This document shows positions 26,124 through 34,045 of a stretch of 39,003 nucleotides of DNA, one piece after another. Every line of letters starts with the position of its first letter. Within the stretch, counting starts at the first letter, position 1. Made by a program: the position numbers and the translations under genes. This stretch comes from Candidatus Cloacimonadota bacterium. Lineage in GTDB: Bacteria > Cloacimonadota > Cloacimonadia > JGIOTU-2. Below the pieces are notes generated by a model. It saw only the letters and a list, made by a program, of their open reading frames with translations. It made no database searches and was not told where the DNA came from. Location: assembly GCA_014382495.1 (NCBI GenBank), contig JACNJR010000041.1:1-39003 (forward strand). The letters are read 5' to 3'.

Positions 26124-28589
26124 TTATTCAGAAATGTGCACATTTACTTCAAGATAGCCGAAGATTCTTATATTATCACTTCCATAAATGGTAACCTCAT
26201 TGCCATCGGTTCCAATAATTGAAAATTCCACACCAAGATAAACATCAGGATTTAAGAATACATCGAAGTTTTGAGTAGCATTAATTTCGTCTAATGATAT
26301 TTCTATTTCACTCGTTTCATCAGCAAGAATGGATAACGAATCAATTATCAAATATGGCGAATCTTCCGATTCTGTCCAAATTTCTGTAGAATCATTTGTA
26401 AAATATAATTTTGTAATTGTACCAAAAGGAAGAGAATTTTCGGTAGTAAAAAGCAGTTTTACACTATTAAAATTTTCTTCAATAATGTCTTGCGTATCTT
26501 CATCAATTTCTATATGCTCAAGCGAATCCATTTTCATTGTATGGTTATTTATGATAAATTTAAGAGGAGTTTGTAAAGTATAACTTCCAGAAATTATATT
26601 ATCTTTTGAAATTGTTCCATTTCCATTTATTTCTGCATATGAATCTTGAATTTTTATGTGTGTGGGAAAGATATTAAGAAGTTCCGGAATTCCATCTGTG
26701 ATTATGATAGGTTCGCCTGGAATGATTGATTCTTCAATATCAATTTGCACACTGTCACCGGAATTGTTTTCGCCTGTTAGATGCAGAATCAAATCACAAT
26801 TAAATCCAATTCCATTATCAATTTCTAACTGAAGTTCGGCATTTTGAAATAAAAAAATTCCCTGCAACGTATCTGCGAATTCGCCCAAATCTATCTCTTC
26901 ATCCATATCATCAAGGTCTATTCTTTTGTCGTTTATTATTCCTGTTATCTCCTGGAAAATCAAATCACTTATGGTAATATCTGCATTGACATTATCAGTT
27001 GAAGTAATTGTAATAATATCTGCTGGCGTGTTTACGTTTACATTGTAATGCACAATCTGGTCTGGCGAAACAATTATAGAATGATTTGCAAAATTGTAAT
27101 TTACAAAATCGGTATTCGTAATTTCGACAGGATTGCCGATTTCATCTTTAATTTTATCAAATATAATTTTTATTTCAGGTTCGAAACTCAAACCAGAGAG
27201 TTCAATGTTTGCAAATCCGTTTTTAATCGTTGCTTGTTGCAAAATAATCTTTCCGCTTTCATCCTCGATTGAAAAAGAATCTTGATGTTCAAAACTCTGA
27301 TCAACATATCCAGAAACCTCTTCAAACCACATTTCACTAAGCTCGATTTTGGTATATATACTTTGTGTTTCATCAATTGTAACAAATCCGTCTGTTGAGT
27401 CGGTCGTAACAAAATACGAAAAATGCAAAGCATCTAAAATTTGCTTTTCTGCCCTTATTTCATAACCAGAAAAATCTAAATGATAATCAAGTGAATCATT
27501 TGCAGCGATTTCTAAATCTATTTGTGCAAGATTATCAAATGTATCAAATAATTCATCAAACTGAATTGTCACATTTGCACTAATTGGCAAATTATTCTTA
27601 ATCTTAATATTCCACACGCAACTATCAATTTTTGCAGAAGTTAATTGTATTTCATCATCTTCTATCGGAATTTCATCAATGTGTTGAATATGTTCAGCGG
27701 GAAGTTTCGCGCTTGCTTCAGTTACAGTCATTTCGCTAATACTGAATTTTATAACAAGCAGATCACCTTCTGATATATTTGCTGGCTCTGTGCCTGTGCC
27801 ATCTGTGGTAAGATATACTCTTAACGAATTATTCATATAAACCTTCTTCCCTGAAAGGTTTAATTCAACGGATTCAGTCGAACCTGCTTGAATGATATGG
27901 TCTATCTCGTGGTCTAATATCAAATTTTCAGGTGAAATTGGGTTTCCATAAATTTCTATTTTCATATAATGTTCTGGATCACTAGAACTTAATGGAATTT
28001 CAGTATTGTTGATAAAGTCGATATGTGCAAAGCCAGAATCTATGACAACATACTCGATGTTTTCATTTGGAAATGGTAAAAACTCGGTATCTAATGAAGG
28101 AATATTATAATAAGGCGGAATTGGTGTTCCTTGAACTTCACCCAATGATTCTGACAAATCTATCTCGGCTTGTGCTTCACCAGTTGCTTCAACAACTATT
28201 CTGTCCAATCCTTTGTCAAATTGGCTAATCAGTGAGTCAATTTTCAACTCATCACCAATTTGCACATTGAACGATTCCATTCGTTCTTCGATTTGAAGTT
28301 CATCACCAATTTGCTTATTAAACGATTCTGTCTGCCCTCCAACTTTCAGTTCATCTCCAATTCTCATTGTATCAAGTTCTCCAGAAAATGAAAACTGCAT
28401 CGTATCATTCTCAACTGCGAAAATAAAATCATCTGTCGTGTCGGCAAGTTCAGACATATAATACTTTTCGCTGATAAGTGGAAGGTTCAATTTCGTATCC
28501 CATTCTGGCGCTTGTGGCTCCTTTAGCGAACAGTTGAATAAACCAATTAGAGAAAAAACCATTGTAAAAAATAGAAAATATCTTTTCAT
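26124..28589 (-). CDS. Large strand-rich lipoprotein of unknown function, first gene of the surface block
   Basis: The 821-residue protein has a lipoprotein signal with LIGLFNC and modified Cys20. Residues 76-126 hold three tandem 17-residue repeats (IGDEL core). The rest is acidic, rich in Ile, Asp, Glu and Thr, and looks like consecutive beta-sandwich modules of 130-150 residues that open with similar phrases (ISEMTVTEASAKL, LSEMWFEEVSGYV, ISDLIFQEITGII). I recognise no enzyme motif. A GGGAG ribosome site lies 6 bp before the ATG and a promoter candidate is just upstream. As the first gene before three barrels and a giant secreted protein, it may be an outer-membrane accessory lipoprotein of that system; this is inference from position. 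Confidence 0.8.
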   Translation of the reverse strand: MKRYFLFFTMVFSLIGLFNCSLKEPQAPEWDTKLNLPLISEKYYMSELADTTDDFIFAVENDTMQFSFSGELDTMRIGDELKVGGQTESFNKQIGDELQIEERMESFNVQIGDELKIDSLISQFDKGLDRIVVEATGEAQAEIDLSESLGEVQGTPIPPYYNIPSLDTEFLPFPNENIEYVVIDSGFAHIDFINNTEIPLSSSDPEHYMKIEIYGNPISPENLILDHEIDHIIQAGSTESVELNLSGKKVYMNNSLRVYLTTDGTGTEPANISEGDLLVIKFSISEMTVTEASAKLPAEHIQHIDEIPIEDDEIQLTSAKIDSCVWNIKIKNNLPISANVTIQFDELFDTFDNLAQIDLEIAANDSLDYHLDFSGYEIRAEKQILDALHFSYFVTTDSTDGFVTIDETQSIYTKIELSEMWFEEVSGYVDQSFEHQDSFSIEDESGKIILQQATIKNGFANIELSGLSFEPEIKIIFDKIKDEIGNPVEITNTDFVNYNFANHSIIVSPDQIVHYNVNVNTPADIITITSTDNVNADITISDLIFQEITGIINDKRIDLDDMDEEIDLGEFADTLQGIFLFQNAELQLEIDNGIGFNCDLILHLTGENNSGDSVQIDIEESIIPGEPIIITDGIPELLNIFPTHIKIQDSYAEINGNGTISKDNIISGSYTLQTPLKFIINNHTMKMDSLEHIEIDEDTQDIIEENFNSVKLLFTTENSLPFGTITKLYFTNDSTEIWTESEDSPYLIIDSLSILADETSEIEISLDEINATQNFDVFLNPDVYLGVEFSIIGTDGNEVTIYGSDNIRIFGYLEVNVHISE
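28212..28364 (-). repeat. Three tandem 51-bp repeats (17 residues each) in the lipoprotein gene
   Basis: The units are residues 76-92, 93-109 and 110-126, each beginning (R/Q)IGDEL and continuing toward ESFN or SQFD. At DNA level the phrase TCATCACCAATTTGC (plus strand) recurs at exact 51-bp spacing, the outer copies with a few changes. No frameshift results from changes in unit number. Confidence 0.85.
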
Positions 28590-28627
28590 ATATCTCCCAA
28601 AAAATTTTAGAAATTAATCAAAAAAAC

Positions 28628-28656
28628 ATAATCAAATTTCTTGAAAATTCTGTCAA
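28628..28656 (-). promoter_or_regulatory. Candidate promoter of the surface block
   Basis: On the minus strand a perfect TTGACA (28656-28651), a 17-bp spacer and GATTAT (28633-28628). It overlaps the rnhB stop codon and leaves a leader of about 30 nt before the lipoprotein ATG. It is the only good promoter I see for the block from 28.6 to 7.7 kb. Confidence 0.45.
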
Positions 28657-29273
28657 TATTTTTTATATTCATTTTCTGAAATTGGTGAGAAGGATTTTCT
28701 GTGAATTAGTGCAATACCATATTTTTCTAATGCGGAAATATGTTTTTTTGTTGGATAACCTTTATTATTTTTAAAATCAAATTGTGGATATTTTTTATGA
28801 TATTTCATCATTAGATTATCTCTCGAAACTTTTGCGAGAATTGATGCAGCGGCAATGCAAATAAACTTCTCGTCTCCTTTTACTATCGCCTTTCCCTCGA
28901 TATTTAATTTACAATTTCCAAATTTTGTCGGAAGAAATGGACCATCTACTAAATAATAATCTGCTAAACTTTCCAATTTTCTGATAACATTTCTCATCGC
29001 TAAAAATGTTGCTTTGAGAATATTTATTTTATCAATTTTTTTCGCTGTCACTTTCGTAATTGCATAACATTTTGCAGATTGAATAATCTCTTCGTATAAT
29101 TTTTCTCGTTTGGATTTGGACAATTTTTTTGAATCATCAATTCCGACAATACGACAATCTTTTGATAAAATTACAGCGGCAGCAACGACAGGTCCGGCGA
29201 TTGGTCCGCGACCAGCTTCGTCAACGCCAATTATTCTTCCGTAATTTTTATATGTTTGATATTCTGAAATCAT
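28653..29273 (-). CDS. rnhB: Ribonuclease HII
   Basis: RNase HII cuts the RNA strand of RNA-DNA hybrids and removes single ribonucleotides from DNA. The 206-residue protein has the opening IIGVDEAGRGPIAGPVVAAAV with catalytic D18 and E19, D110 in YYLVDGP, and D134 in VKGDEKFICIAAASILAKVSRD, so the metal-binding DEDD set is complete. Length is typical. Its ATG overlaps the pdxA stop (ATGA), which implies translational coupling with pdxA. A possible promoter for the next block begins at its stop codon. Confidence 0.97.
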   Translation of the reverse strand: MISEYQTYKNYGRIIGVDEAGRGPIAGPVVAAAVILSKDCRIVGIDDSKKLSKSKREKLYEEIIQSAKCYAITKVTAKKIDKINILKATFLAMRNVIRKLESLADYYLVDGPFLPTKFGNCKLNIEGKAIVKGDEKFICIAAASILAKVSRDNLMMKYHKKYPQFDFKNNKGYPTKKHISALEKYGIALIHRKSFSPISENEYKKY

Positions 29274-30223
29274 CGCATCATCTTGTCGGCAAGTTTGAAT
29301 GCGGCAAGCAAACTCTTCTCAGAAGCGATATTTTTTCCTGCAATATCGAACGCAGTTCCATGATCGACCGATGTGCGAATGTATGGAAGTCCAAAAGTCA
29401 CATTTACTCCTGACCCAAAAGAAAGCATCTTGAACGGAATCAATCCTTGGTCGTGATATGGTGAAATTATCATATCATATTTCTGATATTTTTTTGTGAA
29501 AAATGTATCTGCCGAGAACGGTCCTTCGATGAAAATTCCTTCTTTCGCCAAATTTTTAATAACAGGAATAAGTATTTTCTGCTCTTCATTTCCAAATGCT
29601 CCATTTTCGCCACAATGCGGATTTACAGCAAGCAATGCTAATTTGGGACAGGAAAATTTTAGATATTTTCTCAGCGCTTTGTGAATTAATTTTATCTGAT
29701 TTTCAATCTTATCGATAGACAAATTTTTCGAAACTTCATTAAGCGCAAGATGTGTTGTAAGAAGTGCTATATTTATCTTTTTACTGAAAAAAGACATCAC
29801 AAAATTTTTCGAATTCGCTTGTTTTGCAAAAAATTCAGTATGCCCAATAAAATCAGGATATGTCAACTGAATATGAGATTTGCTTATTGGACCAGTAACA
29901 ATTGCATTTAATTCACCATTTAATGCATCTTTACCTGCAATTTTGATTGTTTCAAAAGCAGCAATACCGCTCATTTTTGAAGGATTTCCAAACTCGAATT
30001 TTTCTTCAGGATGGATTTGAATCCAGAATTTATTTCTGTCGGGAAATTTGTTGATTTCTGAAATTTTAGATATTTCGATTAGTGAATTTGTTTTTGAAGT
30101 TGGTGGAAAATTTCCATAAATAACGATGATATTTTTTTCGGATAATTTCTCAATTGCTTTAAGAATTATTTCTGGTCCAATACCTGTCGGTTCGCCAATT
30201 GTCAATCCGATTTTTTTCTTCAC
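29270..30223 (-). CDS. pdxA: PdxA, 4-hydroxythreonine-4-phosphate dehydrogenase
   Basis: PdxA oxidises 4-phospho-hydroxy-L-threonine with NAD in the DXP-dependent route to pyridoxal phosphate. The 317-residue protein shows the family landmarks IGLTIGEPTGIGPEII at the start, ITGPISK, DFIGHTEFFA, AVNPHCGENGAFG, PYHDQGLIPFK and SVDHGTAFDIAGK; the His residues in GHTE, YHDQG and VDHGT are the metal ligands. The start is GTG with an AAAGGA site 5 bp before it. tRNA-Phe lies 61 bp upstream on the same strand and rnhB overlaps downstream. No pdxJ is in the window. Paralogues acting on other hydroxy-acid phosphates exist, so the vitamin role is probable but not certain. Confidence 0.93.
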   Translation of the reverse strand: MKKKIGLTIGEPTGIGPEIILKAIEKLSEKNIIVIYGNFPPTSKTNSLIEISKISEINKFPDRNKFWIQIHPEEKFEFGNPSKMSGIAAFETIKIAGKDALNGELNAIVTGPISKSHIQLTYPDFIGHTEFFAKQANSKNFVMSFFSKKINIALLTTHLALNEVSKNLSIDKIENQIKLIHKALRKYLKFSCPKLALLAVNPHCGENGAFGNEEQKILIPVIKNLAKEGIFIEGPFSADTFFTKKYQKYDMIISPYHDQGLIPFKMLSFGSGVNVTFGLPYIRTSVDHGTAFDIAGKNIASEKSLLAAFKLADKMMR

Positions 30224-30284
30224 AATTTCCTTTGTAGATTTGAAATTACTTTTGTGAAATTCGTGGATTTGTAGTTGAAAATTA

Positions 30285-30360
30285 TGGTGCCGGGACGCGG
30301 AATCGAACCACGGACACAGGGCTTTTCAGGCCCCTGCTCTACCGTCTGAGCTATCCCGGC
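30285..30360 (-). tRNA. tRNA-Phe(GAA), CCA encoded
   Basis: On the minus strand the acceptor arms GCCGGGA/TCCCGGC pair perfectly, with discriminator A and genomic CCA. The anticodon stem GGGGC/GCCCT (one G-T pair) holds the loop CTGAAAA with anticodon GAA; the T-loop is GGTTCGATTCC. It sits between the SurA-like gene and pdxA, inside a long same-strand gene run. Confidence 0.95.
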
Positions 30361-30398
30361 AATTAATAATTTCAAAATTTCTCCACTTTTTTTTAGAT

Positions 30399-32513
30399 TT
30401 AATTTTTGCTGTCAAGTTTTTGAAATTCTGGGTTCTCATTCTGAATAAAAAAAACTTTTACATTCTTCTCTTTTTTAAAATTTTCAAGCCATTCCGTGAA
30501 TTTCTTTTTGTAATAATCTCTACAAAATTTGTCCTTGTCAAATCGAAATTGCTCGTAATCAATCTCCTTTTTATCTTCAACAAAATAAAATCCAAAACCG
30601 TCTACACACAATCTAATTGGCTGACTGAAGCTAAATTTAGAATGTGAAAATGCGTCGTTCAAAACAATTTCATCATTCTCAAAATCTTCGACTTCATCGG
30701 AACATAAAAGCCAATCCGTCTCAGTGAATCCACCAAAAATTGGCAAAAGTGATTTATTCCCATTTTTCAAATTTTCAATGATAAATCTGGTAAATTTTTT
30801 ACACTGTTCGTATTTTATTATTTTCGCAAATTTTTCTCTTGCTAAGTTAAATGCTTGATATCCCGAGATTTTTTCGCTCGGAATTTTCTCTTTCAGAAAT
30901 AAAATCAGATAGCCATTTTTTCTATAACTAATTTTCGGAAATTTTTCTCCTATTTGAGAATTTTCAATTATCTCAAAATCGATTTTGTGAAGCCAAAATA
31001 GCGAATCAATTAGAACAGAATCGGAATCAAGCAAAATATAATCAGTTTCTCGGAGCGAATCTAAATATTCCACAAAAATAGAATCTTGCGTGGAATTTAC
31101 TGAATTGAAAAGTTTCGAAACATTTTGAGAATCAGCAATATTTGGAAAAAATAAATATTGTAATTTGAATTTTTCTTTTGTAAAATATGTGTCCTTTTGA
31201 CTTTGATAATACTCTTGAAAACGACTTTCCCAATTTTCATCCCACTTTTTTCTAACCTTTTTTTCAATCAAATTTTTTAGATTTTTTTTCTGCGAATTTG
31301 GAATTTTTTCTTTTTTATTTATTCTGCCAATAATAATATTTCCAGCTCTTTTTTTGATAAAAATCGAATCTTTCGAAGTTGTAAAAATTGTATCAGATAT
31401 CATCTTGAAAAAATTTTCATAATAAGGAATTTTTTCGATTAATTCAATATTTTCTGCAATTTTCGTATTGGGAATTGAGTCACCAAAATCGTTATTTTGA
31501 ACTTTTTGAATAATTTCCCCAATTAAAGAATCTGTAAGAATTTTTTGCTCATTTTCATAAAGAGTTTCATAAATTTCGCCTTGAACTTTTTCGATTAGCA
31601 AAGTATCTCGAACCGTCACAAATTCCTCAATATTTTTTTTATAATAGCTCTCAATTGAGTCCTGTTCAATGTTTATATCAAATGTAAAATTTTTTTTATT
31701 GAACGAAAAGTAGCTTAAATTCACTTTGCAAATTTCGTGATTTTCTATATTTTCTTTGTAATAATCATTCGCAAAATTTTGGAAAAACAAATCTTTGCCA
31801 TTTAGAATATATTCCTTCCAAATTTTCATAGAATCTTTTTGAGAATTCCTTGTGAGAAACCAAAAAATATTTTTGGAAGCTAGAATTTTTCTCTTATTTT
31901 CTTGATAAAATTTCTGAAAATATGATGGAGTAGAAGGAAATAAACTCGGCATAAGTGAATCTGGGAAAATGATATATTTCAGTTTTATCTCGGAATTTCG
32001 CTTGAAATATTCCTCAAAAAGTTCTCTCTCCGAAAGCTGAAATTTTTCTTCGATGATTTTCGTTATCTTATTTTTTAAAACATCATTTCTAATTTGCTCG
32101 ATAATTTGTCTGAATTTTTGAGGATATTTATTTTTGAAATTTTGAAATTTTTGAGTGTCAAATAAACCATTTGTCAAAAACATTTTATTATTTGAATAAA
32201 TTTCTTTGAAAGTTGTAATCAATTCCTGATTCGAAATATAAATACTATTTTCCTTCGCGTAAATTTTGAATAATTCTTCTTTGATTAATTGTTTGATAGC
32301 GAGTTTTTTCAAATCATTTGCATAGGTTTCTTCGGAAATTTCAGGATATTTAGAACTGTTTTTCTTCCAATTTTTCCACAAAATTTGATATCTATTTTGC
32401 ATTTCCAACCAAGTAATCGGTTTGCCATTGACTTCCGCTACAATGTCAGCAAAGGAAATTTTTATCGATAAAATTAAAATTATGAAAATTAAAAACGATG
32501 TAATTTTTTTCAT
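30399..32513 (-). CDS. SurA/PpiD-like periplasmic chaperone
   Basis: The 704-residue protein starts with a signal peptide (about 1-22), then ADIVAEVNGKPITWLEMQNRY, the typical opening of SurA_N domains, and LKKLAIKQLIKEELFKIYAKENSIYISNQEL, which matches the following helical part. Such proteins help outer-membrane proteins fold in the periplasm. The remainder is Lys-, Phe-, Ile- and Asn-rich; two weak parvulin-like stretches may exist (after about 180 and near 480-600), but I cannot find the GGDLG-type signature of an active peptidyl-prolyl isomerase. Length exceeds ordinary SurA (about 430) and is nearer PpiD. The start abuts the MBL-fold gene's stop. Chaperone role likely; isomerase activity doubtful. 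Confidence 0.75.
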   Translation of the reverse strand: MKKITSFLIFIILILSIKISFADIVAEVNGKPITWLEMQNRYQILWKNWKKNSSKYPEISEETYANDLKKLAIKQLIKEELFKIYAKENSIYISNQELITTFKEIYSNNKMFLTNGLFDTQKFQNFKNKYPQKFRQIIEQIRNDVLKNKITKIIEEKFQLSERELFEEYFKRNSEIKLKYIIFPDSLMPSLFPSTPSYFQKFYQENKRKILASKNIFWFLTRNSQKDSMKIWKEYILNGKDLFFQNFANDYYKENIENHEICKVNLSYFSFNKKNFTFDINIEQDSIESYYKKNIEEFVTVRDTLLIEKVQGEIYETLYENEQKILTDSLIGEIIQKVQNNDFGDSIPNTKIAENIELIEKIPYYENFFKMISDTIFTTSKDSIFIKKRAGNIIIGRINKKEKIPNSQKKNLKNLIEKKVRKKWDENWESRFQEYYQSQKDTYFTKEKFKLQYLFFPNIADSQNVSKLFNSVNSTQDSIFVEYLDSLRETDYILLDSDSVLIDSLFWLHKIDFEIIENSQIGEKFPKISYRKNGYLILFLKEKIPSEKISGYQAFNLAREKFAKIIKYEQCKKFTRFIIENLKNGNKSLLPIFGGFTETDWLLCSDEVEDFENDEIVLNDAFSHSKFSFSQPIRLCVDGFGFYFVEDKKEIDYEQFRFDKDKFCRDYYKKKFTEWLENFKKEKNVKVFFIQNENPEFQKLDSKN

Positions 32514-33137
32514 CTATAAAACAAATGGATTGTTGCGTTTTTCGTGAGTAATTGTTGTAGTTTCGCCGTGTCCGGGATAAATTTTTGTCGAATCTGGAAG
32601 TATAAAAAGTCGGTTTTTTATGCTGCGAATTAATTTCTCTGGTTCTGCTCCTGCTAAATCGGTTCGTCCAACTCCTTCAAAAAAAAGTGTGTCTCCACTT
32701 ATTAAAAATCCATCGCCTAAAAGACATATACTCCCTTTGGAATGACCTGGCGTGTGTATCACTTTTAATTTTTCTGAACCGAATTTTATTTCATCACCAT
32801 CTTTCAATTCAATATCTGCTGATGGCGAGACAATATTATATCCACTTAATCTGCTAAAATTTAAACCTGAATTTGATAACATAGGATTGTCCAAAGAGTG
32901 AATGCAAATTTTCGCTTTTGTGAGATTTTTCAGTTCAGCATTTGCGCCGATATGGTCGCCGTGACCGTGAGTATTTACGATGAATTTAATTTCAAAATCA
33001 AACTGTTTGGATTTTTGAAAAATTGTTTTTGCTTTATCTGCTGGATCGACAACAATTCCCTTTTTTGTCTTTTCATCCCAAATAAGATATGTATTTGTGA
33101 AAAAAATGTCGAGCAGATTTAGCTTTTTTATTTTCAT
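32514..33137 (-). CDS. Metallo-beta-lactamase-fold hydrolase (glyoxalase II-like)
   Basis: The 207-residue protein shows the metal-binding motif THGHGDHIG, a later IHTPGHSKGSICL, the bridging Asp in LISGDTLFFEGVGRTDL and the terminal His in IYPGHGETTTI. This is the short YcbL/GloB-like group of the superfamily, which hydrolyses thioesters such as S-lactoylglutathione or related substrates; the exact substrate cannot be read. A full-length glyoxalase II would have an extra C-terminal domain that is absent here. It lies 12 bp after the PHP gene and directly abuts the SurA-like gene, so the three are probably co-transcribed. No SD is evident. Confidence 0.9.
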   Translation of the reverse strand: MKIKKLNLLDIFFTNTYLIWDEKTKKGIVVDPADKAKTIFQKSKQFDFEIKFIVNTHGHGDHIGANAELKNLTKAKICIHSLDNPMLSNSGLNFSRLSGYNIVSPSADIELKDGDEIKFGSEKLKVIHTPGHSKGSICLLGDGFLISGDTLFFEGVGRTDLAGAEPEKLIRSIKNRLFILPDSTKIYPGHGETTTITHEKRNNPFVL

Positions 33138-33149
33138 TTTTGAAATTTA

Positions 33150-34013
33150 TTAATTTGATAAAAACTTTTTCAAAGGTGATACTGATTTTTTCTCCATTCT
33201 CCATTTTGTTTTTAAATTTTCGAGATAATTTTCTTTCAGCAACATCATTCCCAATCTATTATCTACTCTTGTTTTTCCGTGAAAATCGGAACCGCCTGTG
33301 ATGACTAAATCATATCTTTTTGCGAGTTCAAGATATACATCTTTTTGATAAAATGTGTGAAGTGGATAGAAAATTTCCAGTCCATCTAATCCCAATTTTA
33401 CAAGTTCGGGAATGACAAAATCGTTTTTGATAATTCCAGGATGAGCAAGCACCGAAAGACCGCCAGCTTGCCTAATAATTCTGAAAACATCACTTGGCGA
33501 ATAGGTTGATTTTCTGATATGTGCTGGACAATTATTTCCGATATAATTATAAAATGCGTCGGTATATTTTTTAATCTGAGCATTTTTTAGCATTACGCTT
33601 GCGAAGTGCGCTCGGCTAATAACATTTTTGTTTTTTGATTCCTCGTATAACTGCTTCATACTAATATCGATGCCCAATTCATTCAATTTCTCAACCATTT
33701 TTATAGCGCGTTCAGTCCTTCCTTTTTGGAGAAATTTCAACATATTTTTTAGCTCTTTATTTTTGGGATTAATAAAATATGCTAAAATATGAATATCATA
33801 ATCTCGATAATAGCAACTAATTTCTGTGCCAGGGATTAATTCGATTTTATATTTTTTTGCCAATTTTTTTGCGGAAAGATATCCATCGACACAATCGTGG
33901 TCAGTAATTGAGATAGTAGAAAATTCAATTTCTTTGGCGGTTTGAAGAATTTGCTTTGGCGTATATGAGCCATCAGAAAATGTGGTGTGAATGTGCAAAT
34001 CAATTTTTTTCAT
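33150..34013 (-). CDS. PHP-domain phosphoesterase (RNase AM / YciV-like)
   Basis: The 287-residue protein carries all PHP metal motifs: DLHIHTTFSDG at the start, ISITDHDCVDGY, PGTEISCYY, SRAHFA, VLAHPG and ITGGSDFHG. Layout and length match the YciV/TrpH family, whose characterised members dephosphorylate 3',5'-nucleoside bisphosphates or trim 5' ends of RNA. It is therefore probably an RNA-processing or nucleotide-recycling enzyme of the cytoplasm. It lies 32 bp after the Na/Pi transporter gene and 12 bp before the MBL-fold gene. No clear SD precedes its ATG. Function at the family level is good; the exact substrate is inferred. Confidence 0.9.
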   Translation of the reverse strand: MKKIDLHIHTTFSDGSYTPKQILQTAKEIEFSTISITDHDCVDGYLSAKKLAKKYKIELIPGTEISCYYRDYDIHILAYFINPKNKELKNMLKFLQKGRTERAIKMVEKLNELGIDISMKQLYEESKNKNVISRAHFASVMLKNAQIKKYTDAFYNYIGNNCPAHIRKSTYSPSDVFRIIRQAGGLSVLAHPGIIKNDFVIPELVKLGLDGLEIFYPLHTFYQKDVYLELAKRYDLVITGGSDFHGKTRVDNRLGMMLLKENYLENLKTKWRMEKKSVSPLKKFLSN

Positions 34014-34045
34014 AAGTTATAATCTCGTCAATTTTCCAAATATTC

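Noticed and set aside
25580-26194. 204-residue plus-strand ORF opposite the TPR gene
   Set aside because: It is the antisense shadow of the TPR array; its repeated composition mirrors the 42-codon units, and it has no ribosome site or homology-like motifs.
11158-28589. Calling the surface block a type IX secretion system
   Set aside because: No core type IX component (SprA, PorK-N, PorX/Y) is encoded here; only sorting-like domains and PorV-like barrels are seen.
12140-28589. CRISPR array or DNA satellite in the repetitive block
   Set aside because: The repeats are coding, long and diverged, with no constant short repeat and spacer pattern.
30387-30415. Promoter for tRNA-Phe from the minus-strand TTGACA at 30415
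   Set aside because: The hexamer lies in the last codons of the SurA-like gene and at 17 bp only AAAAAA follows; no acceptable -10 box.
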